Source of the DNA: VGCC01 sp964495555 | GTDB taxonomy: Bacteria; Actinomycetota; Actinomycetes; S36-B12 | Length of the DNA stretch: 9,470 nucleotides | Assembly (NCBI GenBank): GCA_964495555.1 | Contig: CAZBWA010000065.1 | Coordinates: 1-9,470, forward strand | Reading direction: 5' to 3' | In this document: positions 1 through 6,045 of the stretch, piece by piece | Numbering within the stretch: the stretch's first letter is position 1 | Layout of the letters: each line of letters opens with the position of its first letter | The notes under the pieces: generated by a model | The model's input: only the letters and a program-made list of their open reading frames with translations | Told to the model about the DNA's origin: nothing | Databases searched by the model: none | Position numbers and translations under genes: made by a program

Positions 1-40
1 CCCGAGCGCTCGTCCCGTTACCTCGACGGATGGAGCCGCT

Positions 41-131
41 CGTACCTGCCAGGTGCTCCGACTCGCCGAATGGCACACGGTTGCGGGACAGCGCCGGATT
101 CTCACCGGACTTCCCCTGGACTTCAGGTACG
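41..131 (-). ncRNA. Cobalamin (B12) riboswitch, compact form
   Basis: On the minus strand this stretch carries the conserved core of cobalamin riboswitches: a GGGAA box, then GGTGAGAATCC, then GCTGTCCCGCAACCGTG (about 114-75). A B12-box-like element GTCGGAGCACCTGGC follows (about 62-48). The outer stem P1 is perfect: CGTACCTG (131-124) pairs with CAGGTACG (48-41). An adjacent stem pairs CCAGG (119-115) with CCTGG (53-49). Only about 12 bases separate the core from the B12 box, so the peripheral arm of long AdoCbl riboswitches is absent. Cobalamin riboswitches usually switch off B12 synthesis, transport or B12-replaceable enzymes when the cofactor is plentiful. The target gene lies left of base 1, because no start codon follows on the minus strand inside the window. 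A short hairpin ACCTGGCAGGT (54-44) would compete with P1 and might be part of the switch; that is inference. Family identity is fairly certain; subclass is not. Confidence 0.9.
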
Positions 132-150
132 TGGATTCATTTGTGTTCGG

Positions 151-156
151 ACCCTA
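151..156 (-). promoter_or_regulatory. Candidate -10 box for the riboswitch transcript
   Basis: TAGGGT on the minus strand fits the actinobacterial TANNNT -10 pattern. It lies 15 bases after the stop of the 69-residue gene and about 20 bases before the riboswitch P1 stem, so transcription would begin near 144. The same hexamer precedes adoK. No convincing -35 box is visible, so this is tentative. The alternative is read-through from the upstream gene run. Confidence 0.35.
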
Positions 157-170
157 CTGCATCGTGCGGG

Positions 171-380
171 CTATTCGGGTGGATGCAGACTCATCGGTCC
201 ATAGACCTCGCGACCGTCCTCGAGCAAGGACACTTGATCGACGCCCGCATCGAGCAGGTCTCGCCAGGTCTCCCCGATCCAGGACTCCGCATCGGCCTGG
301 GACGGGAAGGTCCCTCCCTGGACGGAACCCGGGGAGGCGGGAGTCCCGTCATCTCGGAGGTACGACCAGGTCCAGGGCAT
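171..380 (-). CDS. Small conserved actinobacterial protein (69 aa), function unknown
   Basis: The product is 69 residues, acidic, with no signal peptide or membrane segment. It starts MPWTWSYLRDDG and contains QADAESWIGETWRDLL, then VSLLEDGREVYGPMSL close to the C-terminus. I recognise this pattern from small hypothetical proteins in many actinobacteria (from memory), which makes it a real gene and not a chance frame. The start is supported by AAGGAG (390-385) four bases before the ATG. It is the last gene of a leftward run after DUF3043 and the aldo/keto reductase, 27 bases after the reductase stop, so it is probably cotranscribed with them. Function is unknown. The aromatic-rich fold may bind a partner protein, but nothing in the sequence proves it. 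Confidence 0.82.
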   Translation of the reverse strand: MPWTWSYLRDDGTPASPGSVQGGTFPSQADAESWIGETWRDLLDAGVDQVSLLEDGREVYGPMSLHPPE

Positions 381-407
381 GGCACTCCTTCGTTCGCGTG
401 GATCGTG

Positions 408-1406
408 CTAGGGGCGCGGATCGGGTGACACGGTGCGTGCCGGGTCGGTGACGATGAGGTCCCCGAGTACGTAATCGATGGCGCTGCGCACATCGTCGGG
501 AAGTGCGATCCCCGACGCGGCCGCATTCTCCGCGATCTGGTCCGGACGCGATGCGCCGACGATCGCCGTGGAGACGTTCGGATTGCTCAGCACCCACGCG
601 ACCGCCAACTGGGCGGGGGTGAGTCGCATGTCCGCGGCGATCGGCACCAGTTTCTGGACCGCGGTGAGGATGTCGTCGTTGAGGAACTTCGCGATGCTCG
701 AGAGCTCGGGCCCGGCGGCTGCGCGGGAGTCCCCGGGCGGTGGTGAACCTGGGAGGTACTTACCGGTGAGCACCCCCTGCGCGATGGGGGAGAACACGAT
801 CTGTCCGATGCCGAGTTCCTCGCAGGTGGGCACGACCTCGGCTTCGATCACGCGCCAGAGCATCGAGTACTGCGGTTGGTTGCTCACGATGCGATCAAGG
901 CCGAGGTCGTCGGCGATCCGCACCGCCTCGCGGATCTGATCGGCACGCCATTCCGACACCCCGACGTAGAGCACCTTGCCCTGGCGAATGAGATCGTCGA
1001 ATGCGCGCAGAGTCTCTTCCAACGGGGTCTCGTAGTCGAAGCGATGCGCTTGATACACGTCGATGTAGTCGGTCTTGAGTCGGCGCAGGGATGCATGACA
1101 CGACTCCACGATGTGCTTGCGGGACAGACCGCGGTCATTCGGTCCCGGACCCGTGGGCCAGTAGACCTTGGTCAGGATCTCGAGGTTCTCCCGACGTCGT
1201 CCGGCGAGTGCGTCGCCCATGAGTGCCTCGGCCCGCGTTCCGGCGTAGACGTCCGCGGTGTCGAAGGTCGTGATGCCGACATCGAGTGCAGCGTGGATGG
1301 TCGCGATCGCTGTCGCGTCCTCGACCTGCGTCCCGTGTGTCACCCAGTTGCCGAAGGTGATCTCGCTGACCTTCAGGCCACTGCGTCCGAGATGTCGGAA
1401 CTCCAT
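408..1406 (-). CDS. Aldo/keto reductase, Kv-beta-like family
   Basis: The 332-residue product spans a whole NAD(P)H-dependent aldo/keto reductase TIM barrel. It opens with MEFRHLGRSGLKVSEITFG, typical of the Kv-beta/YajO-type branch. The catalytic tetrad is visible as Asp49, Tyr54 (in FDTADVYAGTRAE), Lys80 (LTKVYW) and His121 (YQAHRFD). The cofactor region near the C-terminus reads AIVGASRPDQIAENAAASG. Such enzymes reduce aldehydes or ketones to alcohols in the cytoplasm; the natural substrate cannot be read from the sequence. The start codon shares one base with the DUF3043 stop (TGATG on the minus strand) and has no clear Shine-Dalgarno site, so translational coupling is likely. The catalytic residues are intact, so it should be active. 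Family is certain; substrate is open. Confidence 0.95.
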   Translation of the reverse strand: MEFRHLGRSGLKVSEITFGNWVTHGTQVEDATAIATIHAALDVGITTFDTADVYAGTRAEALMGDALAGRRRENLEILTKVYWPTGPGPNDRGLSRKHIVESCHASLRRLKTDYIDVYQAHRFDYETPLEETLRAFDDLIRQGKVLYVGVSEWRADQIREAVRIADDLGLDRIVSNQPQYSMLWRVIEAEVVPTCEELGIGQIVFSPIAQGVLTGKYLPGSPPPGDSRAAAGPELSSIAKFLNDDILTAVQKLVPIAADMRLTPAQLAVAWVLSNPNVSTAIVGASRPDQIAENAAASGIALPDDVRSAIDYVLGDLIVTDPARTVSPDPRP

Positions 1407-2002
1407 CAGGTCGTCGTGGCCGGGGGCTTGCCCCCGCGACGCACGCGGGGTGGAGGTAGTCGAAGCCGGCGGAATTGGAGGCTGCGCAGGAACGCGTACA
1501 GCATCACACCCTTGCGTTCGGCCTTGTCGGGGAACTCCTTCTTCAGCCGCGAGTTGAGCGTCAGGAGCAGGATCGCGGTGTCCACCACGATGAGCGCCAT
1601 GAGGACGAAGAAACCGAGCGACACCATCGATTGGATCTGGGGATTGGGGATGAAGCCCAACACCAGCACGGCAACTGCGATGAAGATGAAGAACTCGGCG
1701 ATCGTGAAACGCGAGTCGACGAAGTCACGGGTGTAGCGGCGCACCGGACCCCTGTCGCGCACGGGCATGTAGCGCTCGTCGCCCGCGAGCATCCCCTGGC
1801 GGGCACGGGCGCGCTCCGCGCGTTCCCGCTCACGGGCGGCCTGACGGCCCTCCTTCGTGCCGCGGGGTGTCCGCAGGCCCTGCTTGCGGGCGGCCTCGGC
1901 CTCCTTGCGACTCGGAGTAGGGCGCCCCTTGGGCGCGCGGGGATCCTCGGTCGAGGGGGTGGTATCCGCGGTCGACTCCTGGGAGGCGCGGCGTCCGAAC
2001 AT
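1406..2002 (-). CDS. DUF3043 family membrane protein
   Basis: The 198-residue product has a charged N-terminal half rich in Arg, Lys, Glu and Ala, including the family hallmark KGRPTPSRKEAEAARKQ (about 25-41). A conserved GDERYMPVRDRGPVRRY stretch (74-90) follows. Two hydrophobic helices are visible at about 101-118 and 127-149, with a polar C-terminal tail. This matches DUF3043, an actinobacterial family of unknown function anchored in the cytoplasmic membrane. The open frame continues far upstream, but the start MFGRRAS at 2002 fits the usual family N-terminus and avoids overlap with pspA. There is no clear Shine-Dalgarno site. A TACGCT box lies seven bases before the ATG, which suggests a leaderless transcript. 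It diverges from pspA across 93 bases and is coupled to the aldo/keto reductase downstream. Confidence 0.93.
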   Translation of the reverse strand: MFGRRASQESTADTTPSTEDPRAPKGRPTPSRKEAEAARKQGLRTPRGTKEGRQAARERERAERARARQGMLAGDERYMPVRDRGPVRRYTRDFVDSRFTIAEFFIFIAVAVLVLGFIPNPQIQSMVSLGFFVLMALIVVDTAILLLTLNSRLKKEFPDKAERKGVMLYAFLRSLQFRRLRLPPPRVRRGGKPPATTT

Positions 2003-2009
2003 GATGGGC

Positions 2010-2015
2010 AGCGTA
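2010..2015 (-). promoter_or_regulatory. Candidate leaderless -10 box for DUF3043
   Basis: TACGCT on the minus strand fits TANNNT and ends seven bases before the ATG at 2002. That is the spacing expected when transcription starts at or next to the start codon. No Shine-Dalgarno site lies between, which supports the leaderless reading. No -35 box is convincing. Confidence 0.35.
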
Positions 2016-2043
2016 TCCCGGGGCACGCGCGCGCTGCCTCCCG

Positions 2044-2049
2044 TACAGT
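2044..2049 (+). promoter_or_regulatory. Candidate -10 box for pspA
   Basis: TACAGT, in the context GTACAGT, fits the TANNNT pattern. It would place the transcript start near 2056, about 40 bases before the pspA ATG and upstream of its AAGGA ribosome site. The same seven bases occur before htpX. A -35 box is not evident, so a sigma factor cannot be assigned. Confidence 0.35.
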
Positions 2050-2095
2050 GGACGGGATCCCCTCGGGCGGGGCGGATACGGACGAAGGAATGACG

Positions 2096-2824
2096 ATGGG
2101 CCTCTGGCAGCGCTTCACGATGATCTTCAAGTCGAAGGCCAATCGGGCCTTGGACCGGGCCGAGGATCCACGGGAGACCCTCGACTACTCCTACGAGAAG
2201 CAGTTGGAGCTGCTGCAGAAGGTGCGACGAGGCGTTGCCGACGTCGCCACCAGTCGCAAGCGCCTGGAGCTGCAGATCCAAGGCCTCGGCCAGCAGGAGG
2301 CCAAGCTCGAGCAGCAGGCACGGGCAGCCCTGGGCCAGGGTCGCGAGGACCTGGCGCGCGAGGCGCTCACGCGTCGCAGTGGTCTCCACCAGCAGATCGC
2401 CGACCTCCAGGCGCAGCTGGCGCAGTTGGCTGAGCAAGAGGAGAAGCTCATCGTCGCTTCCCAGCAACTGCAGACGAAGGTCGAGCAGTTCCGCACCCGC
2501 AAGGAGACCATCAAGGCCACCTACTCGGCGGCCGAGGCACAGACCAAGATCAACGAGGCTTTCACCGGCATCTCGAGCGAACTCGGGGATGTGGGTCTGG
2601 CGGTCCAGCGCGCCGAGGACAAGACCGCGCAGATGCAGGCACGCGCCGGTGCGATCGACGAGTTGATGGCCTCGGGTGCACTCGAGGACGTCTCGGGCAT
2701 GGGCAAGGACTCCCTGACCCTGGAACTCGAGCGGATGGCCAGTGACTCCGATGTCGAGAACCAGCTCGCCGCGTTGAAGCGCGAAGTGGGCCCAGGGTCG
2801 ACCCCGCCGCAACTGGACAAGTAA
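2096..2824 (+). CDS. pspA: PspA/IM30 family phage-shock protein
   Basis: The 242-residue product is almost wholly helical and rich in Gln, Glu, Ala and Arg, as expected of the coiled-coil PspA/Vipp1 (ESCRT-III-like) family. Residues 1-19 (MGLWQRFTMIFKSKANRAL) form an amphipathic membrane-binding helix. The conserved EDPRETLDYSYEKQ follows at 23-36, and long coiled coils run to about residue 150. PspA oligomerises on the inner face of the cytoplasmic membrane and protects it under envelope stress. I chose the ATG at 2096 because AAGGA (2085-2089) lies six bases before it and it gives the family N-terminus; an ATG at 2090 would sit directly against the ribosome site. The gene starts a rightward set with htpX and pspAB, which supports a membrane-stress role. 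Confidence 0.95.
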   Translation: MGLWQRFTMIFKSKANRALDRAEDPRETLDYSYEKQLELLQKVRRGVADVATSRKRLELQIQGLGQQEAKLEQQARAALGQGREDLAREALTRRSGLHQQIADLQAQLAQLAEQEEKLIVASQQLQTKVEQFRTRKETIKATYSAAEAQTKINEAFTGISSELGDVGLAVQRAEDKTAQMQARAGAIDELMASGALEDVSGMGKDSLTLELERMASDSDVENQLAALKREVGPGSTPPQLDK

Positions 2825-2861
2825 CGACACACGAGCGCGCGCAGTCCGCCGGGCGTCGGGG

Positions 2862-2867
2862 TACAGT
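2862..2867 (+). promoter_or_regulatory. Candidate -10 box for htpX
   Basis: TACAGT, again within GTACAGT, lies 38 bases before the htpX start in the 75-base gap after pspA. It would give a leader of about 26 bases carrying the AGGAGG ribosome site. The repetition of the pspA box suggests that htpX and pspAB can be transcribed separately from pspA. No obvious terminator hairpin lies between pspA and this site. Confidence 0.35.
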
Positions 2868-2899
2868 CGAAAGAGGACGAGCACCTCGCAGGAGGCACG

Positions 2900-3805
2900 A
2901 TGGCTAAGACCCGGTACGGCGTTGATCGCGGGCTGACGCGCCGCATGTTCGGGACCATGTTCGGTCTCGGTCTGCTGTACGTGGTGCTGGCGGCCATGCT
3001 CTATGCCATCGGTTTCAACGCGCTGTTCATCCTGGGCATCAGTGCGGCATTGCTCTTCGGCCAGTGGTGGTTCTCCGACTCCCTCGCCATGTCCGCCATG
3101 CGGGCGGTCGTGGTCACTCCCGAGCAAGCGCCACAACTGCATGCCATGGTGGATCGACTGTGTCTCCTGGCGGACATGGAGAAGCCGCGAATCGGCATCG
3201 CCGACAGCGACGTGCCCAACGCATTCGCCACAGGACGCACACCGAGCCGCTCCGTTGTCGTGGTCACCACGGGCCTTCTCCGCCGCCTGGATCCGGACGA
3301 GTTGGAGGGCGTGCTTGCCCACGAGCTCTCCCATGTGGCGCACCGCGATGTCACGGTGATGACGATCGCCTCATTCACCGCGATCGTGGCCGGATTCCTG
3401 GCACGCAGCTTCATGTGGGGTTCGATGATGCGGGACAACCGCAACCAAAACGCCGCCGTGGTGTTCATCGTGGTGATGGTCGTCAGCGTCATCGTGTACT
3501 TCATCTCCTACCTGCTCATCAATGGGCTGTCGCGCTACCGGGAACTGGGCGCGGACCGCGGCGGTGCGCTCATCACGGGCAAGCCGACTGCCCTGGCCAA
3601 CGCCCTGGTGAAGATCACCGGCGACATGGGGCGCATCCCGACGCGCGATATCCGCCAGATGGAGCCGGTGAGCAACCTTGCCTTCGCCCCCGCGGTCGCC
3701 AGTAAGAAGGGGTTCACCCTCGAGGGGCTGATGTCGACGCATCCGCCGTTGGAGAAGCGGCTGGAGAACCTCGCGAAGGTGGCCACGGAACTCGGCCAGC
3801 GCTAG
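2900..3805 (+). CDS. htpX: HtpX family M48 zinc metalloprotease
   Basis: The 301-residue product is a full-length HtpX-type membrane protease. Two N-terminal hydrophobic helices (about 17-37 and 39-58) are followed by a cytoplasmic domain with the zinc motif HELSH at 141-145. His141 and His145 are ligands and Glu142 is the catalytic residue. Further hydrophobic segments lie at about 153-173 and 186-207. The third zinc ligand is Glu215 in SRYRELGADRGGA. The conserved THPP motif occurs near the C-terminus. HtpX degrades misfolded or damaged membrane proteins as part of membrane quality control. AGGAGG (2890-2895) lies four bases before the ATG. The stop shares its last base with the GTG of pspAB. 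Position between pspA and pspAB fits a membrane-stress module. Confidence 0.97.
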   Translation: MAKTRYGVDRGLTRRMFGTMFGLGLLYVVLAAMLYAIGFNALFILGISAALLFGQWWFSDSLAMSAMRAVVVTPEQAPQLHAMVDRLCLLADMEKPRIGIADSDVPNAFATGRTPSRSVVVVTTGLLRRLDPDELEGVLAHELSHVAHRDVTVMTIASFTAIVAGFLARSFMWGSMMRDNRNQNAAVVFIVVMVVSVIVYFISYLLINGLSRYRELGADRGGALITGKPTALANALVKITGDMGRIPTRDIRQMEPVSNLAFAPAVASKKGFTLEGLMSTHPPLEKRLENLAKVATELGQR

Positions 3806-4380
3806 TGGGGCTCCTCGACTCGCTGATGGGTCGGCGCAAGCCAGCCCGACCCAACCTGGATGCCCTCTTCGCCCTTCCCGGGTGTGCGATCACCCTCGAC
3901 GTCGAACTGGACTATCGCCCGACCGGCACGGGCTCCGTGGCTTTTCGCGCACCCGAGGGCCGCGCCTTCGCCGACGTCGAGGCCGACGTCCGAGCCCTGC
4001 TCGATGCCGACGCGGGGCCCCCGGTGGTCGTCGAGCAGGACTCGTTCGGCTTCACGTGGCTGGTGGTGAAGACCGATCCACCAGATCTCTCGTCCGTGGT
4101 GACGGATCTGCACGCCGTCAACAGCACCCTGGTCAACGCAGGCTTCGGGCCGCAGTTGCTGTGCTCGATCGTCCCGTTCCAGGATCCCTCGGGTCGGGAG
4201 ATCGCCCTCGTGTACCTCTATAAGCAGGGCACCTTCTATCCCTTCGCCCCGCAGTCCGCCGCCGAGCAGAAGCGCGACAACGTGCTCGAACTCCGACTTC
4301 GGGACATGCTCGGTGGTGAACTGCCGATCGAGCCGGACCTGCAGCGGTGGCTGGCGATCTGGGAGGCCCCGGGCCTCTAG
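3805..4380 (+). CDS. pspAB: PspA-associated protein PspAB
   Basis: The 191-residue soluble product starts at a GTG that overlaps the htpX stop by one base (TAGTG), so it is probably translated by re-initiation. It opens with MGLLDSLMGRRKPARPNLDALFALP, as in actinobacterial PspAB proteins. It also contains QDSFGFTWLVVKTDP, LHAVNSTLVNAGFGPQLLCS and ALVYLYKQGTFYPFAPQ, which I recognise as the conserved core of that family. No signal peptide or membrane helix is visible. PspAB is known mainly by association with PspA and HtpX; its biochemical role is not established. A function in sensing or tuning the stress response is inference. The gene converges with nadA, with the stop codons sharing CTAG and no room for a terminator between. 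Confidence 0.88.
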   Translation: MGLLDSLMGRRKPARPNLDALFALPGCAITLDVELDYRPTGTGSVAFRAPEGRAFADVEADVRALLDADAGPPVVVEQDSFGFTWLVVKTDPPDLSSVVTDLHAVNSTLVNAGFGPQLLCSIVPFQDPSGREIALVYLYKQGTFYPFAPQSAAEQKRDNVLELRLRDMLGGELPIEPDLQRWLAIWEAPGL

Positions 4381-5636
4381 TCGCGGCTCGCCGTGGGTCC
4401 GGGCAGGGCGAGCATCCGATCCAGGGCAGCCCGCGCCCACTCCTGAGTCTCCGGGTCGACGGTGATCTGATTGACCACATGTCCCGCGACGAGGGACTCC
4501 AGTGTCCACACCAGGTGGGGGAGGTCGATGCGGTTCATGGTGGAGCAGAAGCACACAGTCTTGTCCAGGTAGACGATCTCCTTGTCCGGATTCTGCAACG
4601 CGAGTCGCTTCACCAAATTCAATTCCGTGCCCACTGCCCACGCGGTGCCCGGTGCCGCGGCAGTGATCGTGGCGATGATCTTCTCCGTCGAGCCGACCAC
4701 GTCAGCCTTCTCGACAACGTCGTAGGTGCACTCGGGGTGGACGATCACCGTGACGCCGGGGATCCGGGCGCGTACGTCGTCGACGCACGCGGCGGTGAAC
4801 CTCCCATGGACCGAGCAATGTCCACGCCATAGGAGCATCCGGGCATCGCGCATCTGCTCGACGGTCAGGCCGCCGTTGGGCTTGCGCGGGTCGTAGACAA
4901 CGCAGTCGTCGAGGGACATGCCCATGTCCCGTACCGCGGTGTTGCGTCCGAGGTGTTGATCCGGGAGGAACAGCACCTTCTTCTCCGAAGCCCGCCAGTC
5001 CTCGCCGAACGCCCACTCGAGACTGCGATGGGCGTTGCTCGAGGTGCAGATCGATCCGCCGTGCAGCCCGGTGAAGGCCTTGATCGCGGCCGAAGAGTTC
5101 ATATAGGTGATGGGCACGGTGACGTCCGCGATGCCGGCTGCCTCCAGGTCCCGCCAGCACTGTTCGACCTGCCCGATCTCCGCCATGTCTGCCATCGAAC
5201 AGCCGGCGGCGAGGTCGGGGAGGATCACGCGCTGGGAATCCGAGGTGAGGATGTCGGCGCTCTCGGCCATGAAGTGCACGCCGCAGAACACGATGAACTC
5301 GGCCTCGGGATGCGCGGCTGCCATCTGCGACAACTTGAACGAGTCGCCGGTCACATCCGCGAACTGGATCACCTCGTCGCGCTGGTAGTGGTGGCCGAGG
5401 ATGAAGACGCGCGATCCCAGGGCCGCCTTGGCGCGCTCGGCGCGCACGACGAGATCGGGGTCACTCGGGGCGGGAAGGTCTCCCGGGCACTCGACTCCCC
5501 GCTCGCTCTCGGGGTCTGCACCGTGGCCGAGCAGCAGGAGCGCCAGGGGCGTCGGCTGCGGTTCGATGAAGGTGCCGGCCATTCCCCGAGTCTGCCAAAG
5601 GGCCACCACCCATGCAGATCCGCCCGAGGCGAACAT
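4377..5636 (-). CDS. nadA: Quinolinate synthase NadA
   Basis: The product condenses iminoaspartate with dihydroxyacetone phosphate to quinolinate, a step of de novo NAD synthesis, and carries a 4Fe-4S cluster. Visible family motifs are ILGHHYQRDEVIQFAD, the repeated TSSNAH and PDQHLGRNTA, and the candidate cluster cysteines in CGVHFMAESADI, HPECTYDVVEKAD and CFCSTMNRIDLPHL. These lie near residues 118, 303 and 364 of the 419-residue form. I took the ATG at 5636 because AGGAGGA (5654-5648) lies 11 bases before it. An internal ATG at 5582 would give 401 residues and drop a non-conserved, tryptophan-containing leader; its upstream GGGGA abuts the ATG and is poor. The gene is divergent from erpA, an iron-sulfur carrier that may help mature it. 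Confidence 0.96.
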   Translation of the reverse strand: MFASGGSAWVVALWQTRGMAGTFIEPQPTPLALLLLGHGADPESERGVECPGDLPAPSDPDLVVRAERAKAALGSRVFILGHHYQRDEVIQFADVTGDSFKLSQMAAAHPEAEFIVFCGVHFMAESADILTSDSQRVILPDLAAGCSMADMAEIGQVEQCWRDLEAAGIADVTVPITYMNSSAAIKAFTGLHGGSICTSSNAHRSLEWAFGEDWRASEKKVLFLPDQHLGRNTAVRDMGMSLDDCVVYDPRKPNGGLTVEQMRDARMLLWRGHCSVHGRFTAACVDDVRARIPGVTVIVHPECTYDVVEKADVVGSTEKIIATITAAAPGTAWAVGTELNLVKRLALQNPDKEIVYLDKTVCFCSTMNRIDLPHLVWTLESLVAGHVVNQITVDPETQEWARAALDRMLALPGPTASRD

Positions 5637-5647
5637 GTCCCGGCTGT

Positions 5648-5695
5648 TCCTCCTGCATGTTCCGTGTCATAGTTGTAGTCCGGAATAGAGGAGGA
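5648..5695. promoter_or_regulatory. Shared nadA/erpA control region with mirrored ribosome sites
   Basis: AGGAGGA is present on both strands: minus at 5654-5648, 11 bases before the nadA ATG, and plus at 5689-5695, 11 bases before the erpA ATG. Between them, GTCATAGT (5667-5673) offers overlapping -10-like boxes, CATAGT for erpA and TATGAC on the minus strand for nadA. The resulting leaders would be only about 25 bases. TTCCG (5660-5664) and CGGAA (5681-5685) form an inner inverted repeat around this centre and could be an operator half-site pair. That part is speculative. Confidence 0.5.
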
Positions 5696-5706
5696 CTGGT
5701 TCGCTC

Positions 5707-6045
5707 ATGGAGACCACCACGGATGGCATCGTTCTGACGGATGCGGCTGCCTCGAAGGTCAAGACCCTGCTCGACGCGGAGGGCCGCGATGACCTCAGCC
5801 TGCGCATCGCCGTGCAGCCGGGTGGCTGCTCGGGTCTGCGCTACCAGCTCTTCTTCGACGATCGCAATCTCGACGGCGACATCAGCAAGGACTTCGGCGG
5901 CGTCGCCGTGGTCACCGACCGGATGAGTGCCCCCTACCTGTCCGGCGCCACCATCGACTTCGTCGACACCATCGAGAAGCAGGGCTTCACGATCGAGAAC
6001 CCGAACGCGACGGGCTCCTGCGCGTGCGGCGACTCCTTCCACTAG
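5707..6045 (+). CDS. erpA: HesB/IscA/ErpA-type iron-sulfur insertion protein
   Basis: The 112-residue product has the normal length and fold signature of A-type iron-sulfur carriers. The three metal-binding cysteines are Cys41 in QPGGCSGLRYQLFFDD and Cys105 and Cys107 in the C-terminal GSCACGDSF. FVDTIEKQGFTIENPNA (about 85-101) is also typical. Such proteins receive iron-sulfur clusters and pass them to client enzymes in the cytoplasm. The start has GAGGAGGA ending 11 bases upstream. It diverges from nadA, whose product needs a 4Fe-4S cluster, and a cysteine desulfurase gene lies at the right edge, so cluster supply and use are grouped here. The last 22 bases overlap the start of the secreted protein gene in another frame. 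Confidence 0.95.
   Translation: METTTDGIVLTDAAASKVKTLLDAEGRDDLSLRIAVQPGGCSGLRYQLFFDDRNLDGDISKDFGGVAVVTDRMSAPYLSGATIDFVDTIEKQGFTIENPNATGSCACGDSFH

Noticed and set aside
3..12. CGAGCGCTCG palindrome near the left edge as a terminator or operator
   Set aside because: It is a 10-base palindrome with no loop and no T-run; such runs are common by chance at this GC content. The sequence beyond base 1 is needed.
30..451. Two plus-strand open frames across the left end
   Set aside because: They run antisense through the riboswitch and the 69-residue gene, and their translations show no recognisable pattern.
1475..2095. A plus-strand extension of pspA by about 200 residues
   Set aside because: It is antisense to DUF3043, and the family N-terminus with a ribosome site begins at 2096.
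2825..2899. Search for a terminator between pspA and htpX
   Set aside because: No stable hairpin followed by a T-run is visible, so read-through from pspA into htpX remains possible.
2003..3343. A long minus-strand open frame that would extend DUF3043 to 645 residues
   Set aside because: The extra 447 residues are antisense to pspA and htpX, are low in hydrophobic order, and match no family. DUF3043 has a natural start at 2002. High GC keeps antisense frames open.
5648..5695. The TCCTCCT/AGGAGGA inverted repeat as an RNA hairpin or terminator
   Set aside because: It is better explained as one ribosome site on each strand at equal distance from each ATG. Transcripts starting from the central boxes would contain only one arm.
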